From Cladopsammia gracilis (taxonomy: Eukaryota; Cnidaria; Anthozoa; Scleractinia; Dendrophylliidae): a DNA stretch of 64,000 nucleotides. The notes under the pieces were generated by a model. That model was not told where the DNA came from, searched no databases, and saw nothing but the letters and a program-made list of their open reading frames with translations. Positions 29,995 to 39,490 of this stretch are shown in pieces. Position 1 is the stretch's first letter, and each line of letters opens with the position of its first letter. The stretch is from positions 3,564,501 to 3,628,500 of the forward strand of contig JAJGOT010000002.1 of the NCBI GenBank assembly GCA_022457155.1, in the 5' to 3' direction. The translations under genes were made by a program, and so were the position numbers.

Positions 29995-31046
29995 TTCCAG
30001 ACCCCAGGCAGTAGCAGTGGATGCGTCTACCGCCGGCATCTATGACTGTAAGTGGCGAGTTTACGAGAGTTGGTGTCGTACAGAACAGATCAGTCCTCTC
30101 GAAGCCTCTGTTCAGCAGTTAGCAGATTTCCTTGAGTTTCTGTTGTCATCACGCAAGCTAGCTCTTTCTGCCATTAAGAGCTACAGATCGGTTGTTAGTA
30201 CATTGTCTCGGCTATATGGAAGATGGAATCCTGGTACAGACCCTATCTGTCGTCGTTATTGCGAGCATTTGACATAGAGCGACCGAGGTCACCCAAAATC
30301 GTTCCACAGTCGAAATTAGCTTTGGTCCTTTAGGCCTTCCTCGAAGAACCATTCGAGCCTATGGACTGTTGTACGATGAAGTTTCTCTCATGGAAGACAG
30401 TCTCTCTAGTGGCACTGGTATCTGCTAGACGTGTTAGCTGCCTGCATGCCCTTTCACTTGAGCCAGACACACAGCAGCCTGACCTGCCCGGGTCCCTCAG
30501 GTTTGGTCGATACAAAGGCGGATGTGACGATCTTCACTAATCCAGCCTTTGTTGCCAAGAATCAACGACTCGATTCAAATCCGCGGGTGGTTTTGAAGTC
30601 TAAGCGCTCGTTTATCGCAAGCCAGGAGGAGCCTAACAATAAAATGTGTCCAGTGCGTGCACTATTATTTGAAGCGCACACAACCTAGGCGGGGCACTGA
30701 ATTGCTTTCGCTTGTTCTTGTCATACAAACTTGGTCAGGGAGATAACAAACTCCAGCCATATTCTATATCAAGATGGATCAAGTCAGCGGTCAGGCAGGC
30801 CTACACCTCTGCTGGCAATTCAGAGTTATCAGAGGCCTTGTGGGAATTTCTGCCCATGAAGTGAGAGCTAAAGCCCCGTATTGGGTGGCTTTAAACTCCG
30901 CTCCAGTCGAAAATATTCTTAAAGCTGGCTATTGGAACAACGAGACCACTTTTTCCACTTTCTACCTGCGTGATATATCAGGTTTTTTTGGGCAGATCCA
31001 TCGGCTTGGTCCCCTTTCAGCGGCCCAAACCACAGTGACCCACTGA
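29995..31046 (+). pseudogene. DIRS-like tyrosine recombinase remnant
   Basis: The N-terminal core-binding part runs from about 30002 (KWRVYESWCRTEQISPLE). The catalytic arginine region LVSARRVSCLHAL lies near 30410-30450, the HEVR box near 30854-30870, and GYWNNETTFSTFYLRD, with the putative nucleophilic tyrosine, near 30925-30970. Several stops separate these boxes. Confidence 0.75.
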
Positions 31047-31738
31047 CTATTGGGGCTCTTGGAAGTGTGCGTATTGTTTGCCCCCAGACTTTTTCTGGGT
31101 TTGTATATAGCTTTTGGGTCTTCAGTCAGTCTATTTCTTCTATTTTTATTTTGTTTTCATTACTCTGGATTAAGCCCTTTTATTGTTCTGGAGTGTTATG
31201 TACTTCATGCTTTCGTGGATGTGCCTCTTTGGACATAGTAGCCTCGGCATTTATAGACATTTTCTCGACGTCTTGATCTAAACTTTTAAAACGACCTTAT
31301 GCCTGTAATGGTCTAGATGTAGATCTTCAAAACTGCAAAGTGTAAAAAGTATATGAGAGCGTTTTCGAATAAAATTGGGTCGAATCTTTTCAAAAGAAAA
31401 CCTTGTCAGGATTTCACTGAAGGTTATATAGTAATTATTAAATATCAATGTTAAAAGACGGAATGAAGTGAATAAAGAAACGGAAGGAAAAATGACAACA
31501 GCAGCACGGATAGCACGCACATTCATCCCGATTCATGAAGATCCATCCAGGTAGTGATCTGTTAACGATTATGGTAATCCGCTTGCGCTTTGAATGACAA
31601 ATATATCGTACGCATGCGTAAAAGGTCTCTCCATGAGTTGAGAATGGCTAAAAGTTTTCAGGGATAAATGTGGCTTGGTCGATTTTCTAAAACTTCCGAA
31701 AAAATAACCTGAATCGAAGGGACCATCTAGGTGTTTCC
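31047..31738. other. No gene seen
   Basis: Between the DIRS relic and the nested stack. AT-rich, with no motif recognised. Confidence 0.3.
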
Positions 31739-31779
31739 CCCCCGGGGGGGGGGGAGTACTCCCATATATGAGCTATATA

Positions 31780-32099
31780 AAACTGAATGCAAGGCTGGCA
31801 CTTCGGCAAGTTCGCTGTCTACATGTCATGTATTAGCCAATCATTTATAACCGTGTAATTTTCAAATTTGAGGAGCCGTTACAATATTTTCTTTCAGTAT
31901 AGCCCTGGCCCTGAGGGAGACTAATACTATTAGTCAAAATATTGGCCATTAATAAATCTGCCCTTTGCCGTAGTGCCAGCCTTGCATTCAGTTTTGTATT
32001 TTCACATTCAAGTGACGCCTGGCACGAGATCTTTCACCAGGGAGATCCAGCAACTACCAGCAAGTTTAATTTCTGCGTCGTGTGGACCTGAGCTATATA
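31780..32099. mobile_element. 320-bp insertion in P with 11-bp direct repeats
   Basis: TGAGCTATATA occurs at 31769-31779 and 32089-32099 and is single in the P copy at 58.6 kb, so it is a target duplication. The insert contains an internal inverted pair (AACTGAATGCAAGGCTGGCA and its complement). It may be SINE-like; the class is uncertain. Confidence 0.75.
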
Positions 32100-32660
32100 G
32101 GTATGTGCCGCTGTGAAGGGTATGCCGTTTTTCAGGCAGTTTAGTCTGGGATAGGGTATAGTAATCAGAGATTTTTGGTCTAGAATAGGGTATCATTTTC
32201 CGCGAAACTGATCAGTTGCGTGAAGAATTTAGTCCAGACAAGGTTTACTGGCAAATGGCATTTAAAAATCGGTACGGCGGGCAGTACGGCAATTTTACTG
32301 ACCCCTGTTAACTAATTAATAACTGTGATAGTAAACGAGTTTCTGGAAAATAGCGAGTCTGGAATAGGTCTAGGATAGGGTGGGGTTTTTCGGTGTTTTA
32401 GTCTAAAATAGGGTTGCAAAATGCAGCTAAAGTGGTCTAGTATAGGTTAAAGTGCCTATCACCACTAGAAAGTTATTTTCAGGATCAACTCTATGTACAT
32501 TGAATAGTTGAAGAATGGTAAAATATTTCTTTTTTTGAAAGTCGCGTTTGTGAGTTATAGAGATTTGAATTTACAAAATGCTAATTGGATGACGTCAACC
32601 CGGGAATTTGCCATTATTTCTACGCCAATTTACAATGCGCAGATTACAGCTTGAGGATAA

Positions 32661-34202
32661 TTAAGTAATGCTCCACATAAGAACGATAGCAAACTTCATT
32701 GTTCTGCGGCATTGGCTCTTTCCCACATAGAATATCTTTGATTTCAAGATTAGAGGAGGAGCTAATGGTTAATAATTATATTTCATTGCGTCGACGAAGG
32801 AGACGCTTCCTAATCTTGTCGGCTAGGCGGAACGAATCGAGAAAAGTGTCGGTACCAAATCTGCGCCATCTTGAAACGTCACAATATCCAGCATGCTTAG
32901 CGCGTCGTCTATAGCGGAACGAATCGAGAAAAGTGTCGGTACCAAATCTGCGCCATCTTGAAACGTCACAATAGTATCCAGCATTCCCAGCTCGTGGAAA
33001 TCAGGCATCATCCTGGTGAGCTGGGGTTGTGAATAATCTATTTGTCTTGATTTAGTTTCGGATATTTTCCCGATTTTGGAATCGTACGGCTCAATATTTC
33101 AATGCCTACTACTAGACTACTACTACTGGTATGTTTTGAATGTTCTATCTTGATTTTGCTGTGGTTCTCTGCCTGATTTGGGAAGTTTTCACCTAAATAC
33201 CGACGTCGTTCTTCGCGATGTTCTACGGTACGGTGCAATTCGCTGTATGTCTTGTAGCAATAATTCACTGACCGGCCGCGCCAGGCGAACGCAGATGAAC
33301 TTTACAGTGCTCGAAATTGCGCCTGCATCGGGCGCATTTGCGACTAAAGATTTCGCAGTTTTGTGACTAAATTTGTCTAGCTAATAAAGGAATTATATTC
33401 AACAGTCTTGTGTCTTACTTGCAACTGGTAGTTGTAATTTTATCCGAAAAATCCTGCGAAATACACGTTGAATGTTGCGTGACTTAATCTTCGATTTCAT
33501 GCTCCATTAATGCGGTGTCCAAGAAGTTTATCACGGGAGCACTTTTTCAGGCTTTTTCGGAAATTTCTCATTTCCGGTTCCGATATTAGTACATGTACTG
33601 AGGAGTAAGATGATTTCAGAAATCAAGACAAATAGACTACTTATATGTCGGAAAAATCTGAGACCTTTCGGAGTACACAGCATGGCAGGATTTTGCCCGA
33701 TCCCGCGGCGATATCGTGAATTTGTTTGATGTCGGCCCGACGTTTTTGCCTGCGTGACATATCTCGCGACTTAGCCCTTTTAAACAGTGGCTGAATTAAT
33801 TCATGAAACTGAGGTACTAGGTCAAGACGAGGTGCCACGGGATAAGGAGACGCACTATAATCTATGATTACTACTAGTTATAAAAATAAACAAAATCCAT
33901 TTGCGTCAAATAAATTTTTGGAAATGTTCGTGCTTAACCAGTCAGAATAGCAGAAGACAATAGCTACTAATTTTGCTTCTTTGATGAAGTTCCCCAAATG
34001 CAATATCTTTTAAAAATTGCATGTTGCGCGATTGGGTTTCAAATTACTTGAAACCTTAAAAAAAATAAGACAAAATGCGCCTTGAACCTTAACTTTTTAG
34101 CGGTTTTTGAGTCTAGGCCAATGAGATCACTAGTTGTAACAATGAAAAAAGTTGACATTCCATCATGCATTGCCGTTCAGCGTTATGCGGATCATTACTT
34201 AA
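32661..34202. repeat. TTAA family F1 copy 2, split
   Basis: Left part (32661-32785) and right part (33877-34202) match 10231-10574 in order. About 1.09 kb of extra sequence lies between them. TTAA stands at both borders. Confidence 0.8.
32786..33876. other. 1.09-kb extra segment inside F1 copy 2, with an 87-bp tandem duplication
   Basis: Absent from the F1 copy at 10231. GCGGAACGAATCGAGAAAAG starts at 32827 and again at 32914, giving two 87-bp units. Minus ORFs contain related FHELGMLDTIVTFQDGADLV and LDLVPQFHELIQPLF segments. This could be captured host sequence, or the interior of a fuller F1 element. Confidence 0.55.
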
Positions 34203-34447
34203 TTTGATAAATACTAAAACTAAACTGTGGATAGTCAATTGATTCGTCCAAAATGTTACTTGGAGGTGAAAACTAGCAGTTGTATAATAAATGATTCCCG
34301 GGTTGACGTCATCTAATTAGCATTTTGTAAATTCAAATCTCTATAACTCACTAACACGACATTCAAAACAAGAAATATGTTACCATTCAACTATTCAATG
34401 TACATAGACTTGATTTTGAAAACATCTTTCTAGGGGTGATAGGCACT

Positions 34448-34801
34448 TTAAACACGAAGTTCCGGTATAAAAGGAGCCTGGCCATTCTCACCTCCAGTCG
34501 TCAATCAACCACTGAAGCATAAACAACTGACAAATAACATGCGTCATTACTAAGACCATTGCTAACACAATTTGGACTGAAAACTTTATGAAAGTTATAT
34601 CAGAAGTCTTTATGAACTTCTATTTCTTTTTTTGCTTAGGTAAAATCTTGCTTTAATTCGATTTTTGAAGCAAATTATATTTAGAGGACGCGCAAGTTAA
34701 CCACGTTTTGTGACTGAAAGACGCCTTAATTTGCATTTCACACCCAAAAGGAGTGAAACGGGGGAGGAGCTAAGCCTTTTATACCGGAACTTTGTGTTTA
34801 A
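34448..34801. repeat. TTAA family F4 copy 2, sharing its TTAA with F5
   Basis: 354 bp, ends TTAAACACGAAGTTCCGG and its complement. Its left TTAA (34448-34451) is also the right TTAA of F5. Its right TTAA (34798-34801) continues directly into P. Confidence 0.85.
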
Positions 34802-35100
34802 GGGTCTCAGAGTCCCCGCGGCACACCGCCACCCAAAAATTTGCAGAGTACCCCCTGGGGGGGGGGGGGGGGGGAGGGGGGTGTTTCCAGGATCTCAACA
34901 GCAGGAAAAGGATTTTAATATTTGCTGTAATCTGAAACGTTTACGCAACGTGATTACAATGGCGGAGTAGAATTTAGAAGGAAGTTGTCATGAGTGACAA
35001 AAAGAACCGCTTTAACGCCGTTTAAAGTAGCCAAACCATATTCAAAACAAGTTGTTTTCCTGACGAATATTCATATTTCGCGCTGTTTTGCTGTTCATCA

Positions 35101-35246
35101 GGCCCCGGTTGTTCAAAAGGTGGATAGCGCTATCCACCGGATAAATCACTATCCAGTGGATAACACGAAGGATTTTGTTAATACTTATCCACCGGATAGT
35201 GATCTATCCATGGATAGCGCTATCCACTCTTTGAACAACCGGGGCC
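35101..35246. repeat. Palindromic MITE, GGCCCCGGTTGTTCAAA ends
   Basis: Perfect ends GGCCCCGGTTGTTCAAA / TTTGAACAACCGGGGCC with internal GGATAGCGCTATCC and CCGGATAGTGAT words. A truncated relative lies near 25310-25430. Confidence 0.8.
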
Positions 35247-35306
35247 AGTTCTGCGAAGAGACTGAAAACTAATGCTCAGGCGCAGACCCATGTTGTTTTA
35301 TGAAAG

Positions 35307-38248
35307 ATGGCGGTGACAGCGGCCAAACATGGCATGGCTCGGATTCTTTCAAGCGTTCCTGTTAACTTAAAATGGAACTCTGGTCTCGAGAATGAACTTT
35401 TCAGGTTCGTGAACAACTTTTTTTCTTTATTTATTAGTTAAAGGACTAAAGCAATGCAAAATATAGCGTTATTTTATCGTTTTTCCATGTGACCCATGTT
35501 TACGTCTAGAGATCATGGCCTGCCGATTGGGCGCGCGCAGTTTAACCGCCCAGGTTTATGAACTGTGCATAAAGCTTGTCGATCGTGATGGATTTGAGTG
35601 TCTTGTTTCGGAAAAACAACTAAATGCGTGTTAAAAGTTTAATGTTCTGAATTGCGGTGGTTGTTTTCTTATTTACTAAGTGGACGGCAGGGGTAATTTG
35701 CCGAACGCCGAGAACGCCGAACGCCGAACATTGTTCTCACCCAAAACAGTAAATAAAAGCTAACCAATTTGAATCGGTGCTTAACCCTAAACACTGAAGC
35801 ACTGATTTACAGTATTTAGGGTTAACACTGATTAAAATTGGTCAGCTTTTATTTGCTGTTGTTGGTGAGAACAATGTCAGTTCGGCGTTCGGCAAGCCCC
35901 TGCCGCTAAGTGGTTAAAGTGACGGGAAAATGAATTTTTTTTTACCTTGTGGTCGTATCCGATGGGCGTGTTTAAGCTTAAATGAAATGGCGAAATGCTG
36001 AAATGGTTTTAACTTAAAGCTAATGTGTGGTATGAATGTTGGCTACAACACAAATAACAAAATTTGTCAAATGGACTGCATCGTGATCAAAATTCATTCA
36101 TTTTGCCCTTCAGCATACTTCACATACCGTAATTGCTACATACAGTATGTTGCCCTAATTTCAGACACTATTTGTTTTTGTAGTGTCTATAAATATACCA
36201 TGCGCGATTTAGGGGTAACACTTATTCTTTTGTTAAAACAATAGAATATTAGAACACAAAAGAACGACAATACAATAGAATACAATACTATAGAATATAT
36301 TAGAATACATAATTTTACCTAATACAATGGAGGTGTACAATGTACAATGGAGCTGACACCCTAAATCGGGCATCATATGTCTATAAATGCCCAGCAGCGG
36401 GGAAGTGTTTTCAAAATACTAGATACCCCGCAGTCTGAAATTTTTATTGAATTTGCACAAAAGATCTCGTTTAATTCTTCTGAGAATAGTTGATCTTTGT
36501 TTAGAAATCTCGAGCGGTTTCAAACATTATCTTGGCTTCGAAGTTTAAGAATTTGTTGAGCTTGGGCACACTATAAAATCTTGATGGTTGTGAAAAAAAA
36601 TTTGTGCTGACTCACCAAGTCAACTCTCATGGTAATATTTCCAAAATTATTACTGAAACCTCTTGAGAGTATTCAATGTTTGTTTAGAAACACCAAGTGA
36701 TTCTAAATGATGTTTCGTTTTTTATGGACAAATTCTCCGAGATTGGGCATGCTATAGAATCTCAACTGACAGGCATGGTTTTCAAAATACTAGATACCCG
36801 GCAGTGGTCGGCAGTCTGAATTTCATACAGTTTTTGCACAAAAATTTATAATATGCAAAGTTCTCCCTAAATTTCAGCTCAGCAGATAAGGGATTTTTGT
36901 GTCTTTAAAAAAATTTTCCATGGGCATCCCCCCCCCTGAAAATTTTTAATAGCTACGTTCTCTGAAACCCCATTTCCTGCATTTTGAGACCTATTTTTTG
37001 CAAATCAAGTTGTGCAACTTTATCCTTCAGTGGTTAAACAACTTACAACAATTTAAACAACAATTATTTTTGTTTTCAATAATTTTATTCTGAGCTTAAA
37101 TACATAGCTTAAGAAAGATCATATAAAATAAGAGCGGCGATTTCCAGTGAAAGCTTTGCTGTGGCTTACATGAAGATACAATTCAAAGTCAGCCATCTCA
37201 TTTCATTCCTGCTTCGAAATCAATGCAAATCTGTTTGCACTTTCAGTGTCTTGAATTCTAAACATTAGTGTTCTTATAAAGGCTATTATTTTCGAGCATC
37301 CTGTCAAATAGTTCACTGGTACATATTTTAAACACCTCACGACAAAGAAATTCACAAACGAAGACTGCTTTGCTGCTATGGTCAATTCAGCAACACAAGC
37401 CAAACTTTTCAGGAAATCAACAATTTTCTCCTTGCTTTTAAAGCTTAAGGTTTACATAATAAGCTTAATGTTTAGTTCTTATGGTATTCTTACCTGCTTA
37501 GCTTTGTGTCCTGTTGTTTTCCACGGAAAGAAAAGAATGCATTGACTGCTGCCGCTTCGTCGTGGAAACTGAGCAGCGACACGCATGCGGGTCACATGCA
37601 GCTTTACATCCTAAAAAAGATTGCTTTGATCTTGATCCGAGAACTGTTCTCGCTATCATCCGATCATATTTGCCTCTCTGACGACCTTAAAGGCGCAGTA
37701 TCACCCATTCGGCTTTGCGGTCGTTTGTTTTTGTTTTCAAATGACTAGCTCGCTCGTAATTGGCTCTTTCAGGAATTTTCGACTGCATTAAATTCAATCT
37801 TTGAGGCATTTGGCATGAAATGCATTTTGGGTGATACTGGGCCTTTTAAGTTAATAATTGATTTTGTATTGCGTGAGGTGGGCTTCAATGCGGCAAGATT
37901 CCGTTAAATACAGTCTTTTGATAACTTAGAATGATCTCAGCCTTAGTAAAATTCCAAGTCCAGTATGTGACGCATACTGTCATTCCTTGAAACCCATTTT
38001 TTATCTCTTCTGATGTTTTAGGACTTGTGAGGATACGAATATATATCAGCGTTAAGTAATCAAAACTTCAGTCGTGTGTTAGAAATCTCGGCAAACACCC
38101 GTTGTACGAGAAGTGGAAAAATTACACAGTACACTTTCAAGTCCTTGAAAAAATGTACGACTGGGAAAGAAGTGGACAACGTACTACCAAAACAAAAGGA
38201 AATCATCAGACCGTGACAGAGTTGAACAAGACTAAGGCTGGTGAAGTG
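35307..38248 (+). CDS. Candidate start of an unidentified multi-exon gene
   Basis: Exon 1, 35307-35404, starts at an ATG and encodes MAVTAAKHGMARILSSVPV plus NLKWNSGLENELF, ending AG|GTTCGT in phase 2. Exon 2, 38083-38248, follows a GTGTGTTAG acceptor in the matching phase, encodes LGKHPLYEKWKNYTVHFQVL and onward, and ends at GTG|GTGAGT. The first residues could be a mitochondrial presequence. I do not recognise the family. It rests on phase agreement and splice signals only. Confidence 0.4.
35684..35905. repeat. Hairpin MITE with 8-bp target duplication
   Basis: CGGCAGGGGTAATTTGCCGA and its imperfect complement form the ends; AACATTGTTCTCACC pairs internally. CTAAGTGG is duplicated at 35676-35683 and 35906-35913, as expected for hAT-type mobilisation. 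Confidence 0.8.
35914..37686. other. Intron or intergenic sequence, no gene seen
   Basis: AT-rich, with AATAGAATA-type low-complexity sequence near 36240-36330 and a loose direct repeat (TTTCAAAATACTAGATACCC) near 36410 and 36780. No recognisable exon. Confidence 0.3.
37687..37849. repeat. TTAA-flanked MITE, family F6
   Basis: TTAAAGGCGCAGTATCACCC at the left and GGGTGATACTGGGCCTTTTAA-type complement at the right; 163 bp. Confidence 0.75.
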
Positions 38249-38638
38249 GTGAGTAGGGTAATAGTTTTATTCTTGCTTGTTATATAAGCCACAATAGAGA
38301 TGCAGTGGTCTAATTCTACTAGTACTAGGGAGCAAATAGAAAATTTAACGAACGAAAATGTTGGATGTCAACAATGATTTCAAACATCTAGAGCAATTAT
38401 TAATCTTCCAAATCAACACTCTTTATCCCCATGGAATCAACAAACAATTTTTGTTCAACTATTTTATTCTTGTTTTTATGTTACCATGTTTCCACCAATT
38501 GCGTACATGTAGCTCCAGTGTAAACCCTAAACCACACACAACGCACAATTGTTCGATTCGCTCAGATTCCTCTAGGCTCTAAACATCAGCTTTAATTAAT
38601 TTTCTTACAGTGGCCAATTTACCTTGTCTACTCAGTTA

Positions 38639-39202
38639 ATAGAGTGTTTTCACTGACGTCATATCAAAATTCAGAAGCAGTTTTCGATTCTAAAATGTTT
38701 ATGGAATTGTAGAGAGTTTAAAACTAAACATCTGCGCCAAATTTTGAAGCGCAAGAGCATTTCATTACAGAGTTATAGGCGAATGAGTATAGACATTTTT
38801 AGTAAGAAATGTATGGAACGGCCATCTTGGTGTCCCACTTAGGGACACCAACATGGCGGCCAAAAATTTAAAGACTTTAAAGTCTTAATAACACCAAAAA
38901 TCTCATCACAAAATATTGTATTCACTATAAGAGGCATGAAATTGGCTTATTAGCATCCATAATTCATTAATAACTTTCAACTAGTTCAATTTTGTTTTAT
39001 TTTGACAGCTTATCTGAAATTGCGTGACGAATTGCGTGACACATTTACAACCTTTATAAATCGAAAACGAAACATCGTTAAAACCTGAAACTTTTTGTGA
39101 AAGATTATAACACTGGTATCCACATACCATGTTAGAAACAGCTTTGTAGGATGTATACTTTAGATTTTTTAATTTTTATGACGTCATGTGAAAACACTCT
39201 AT
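38639..39202. repeat. MITE with ATAGAGTGTTTTCAC ends
   Basis: Inverted ends ATAGAGTGTTTTCACTGACG and its complement. The interior has a GGCCATCTTGGTGTCC / GGACACCAACATGGC inverted pair. A partial relative ends near 23975. Confidence 0.75.
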
Positions 39203-39246
39203 AAAACCAAATTCTCATGTTTACAATGCCTGTCTTTTTTAAACAG

Positions 39247-39403
39247 GATTGGTTCAGTTAGGAAAAGTCACCAAACCTTGCACAGTTGTTCATCGTAGTG
39301 TCCCAGAAAAGGAGGTTTCAACTGGATGTTGTAGGAAGTTTCAACTGTGGATGAGTGGCAAACTTAATGACACTAGGAGACCATCAATACCCTTTACACA
39401 AAG
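39247..39403 (+). CDS. Possible further exon of the gene starting at 35307
   Basis: Acceptor TTTTTAAACAG, donor CAAAG|GTACAT, open only in one phase (encoding LVQLGKVTKPCTVVHRSVPE and on to WMSGKLNDTRRPS). It would join in frame if exon 2 used the alternative donor at 38240. No family recognised. Confidence 0.3.
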
Positions 39404-39490
39404 GTACATACATGTATGTTGGTGAGTTACTGTGTTTGTGATCAACCACATGCACACATCTTGAGAAATTGCCATTTACATGTACTTTAT

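Larger units (their letters stand above)
27700..31046 (+). mobile_element. Degenerate DIRS-like tyrosine-recombinase retrotransposon
   Basis: The order gag-like, RT, RNase H, tyrosine recombinase is readable across several frames with many stops and shifts. Outer limits are approximate. No terminal repeats were identified with confidence. Confidence 0.8.
32447..34451. repeat. TTAA family F5 element inserted in P
   Basis: Ends TTAAAGTGCCTATCACC and its complement GGTGATAGGCACTTTAA. Long inverted arms share GTTATAGAGATTTGAATTTA. It contains the F1 copy at 32661-34202 at a TTAA in its centre. Confidence 0.85.
31739..34880. mobile_element. Host MITE 'P' with nested insertions, 8-bp target duplication
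   Basis: GTGTTTCC is duplicated at 31731-31738 and 34881-34888. The ends are CCCC followed by a long G tract. The body matches 58574-58982 in inverted orientation, interrupted twice: at 31780 by a 320-bp insert and at TTAA (32447) by F5 plus F4. After the second interruption P resumes with GGGTCTCAGAGTCCC, as in the uninterrupted copy. Confidence 0.85.
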
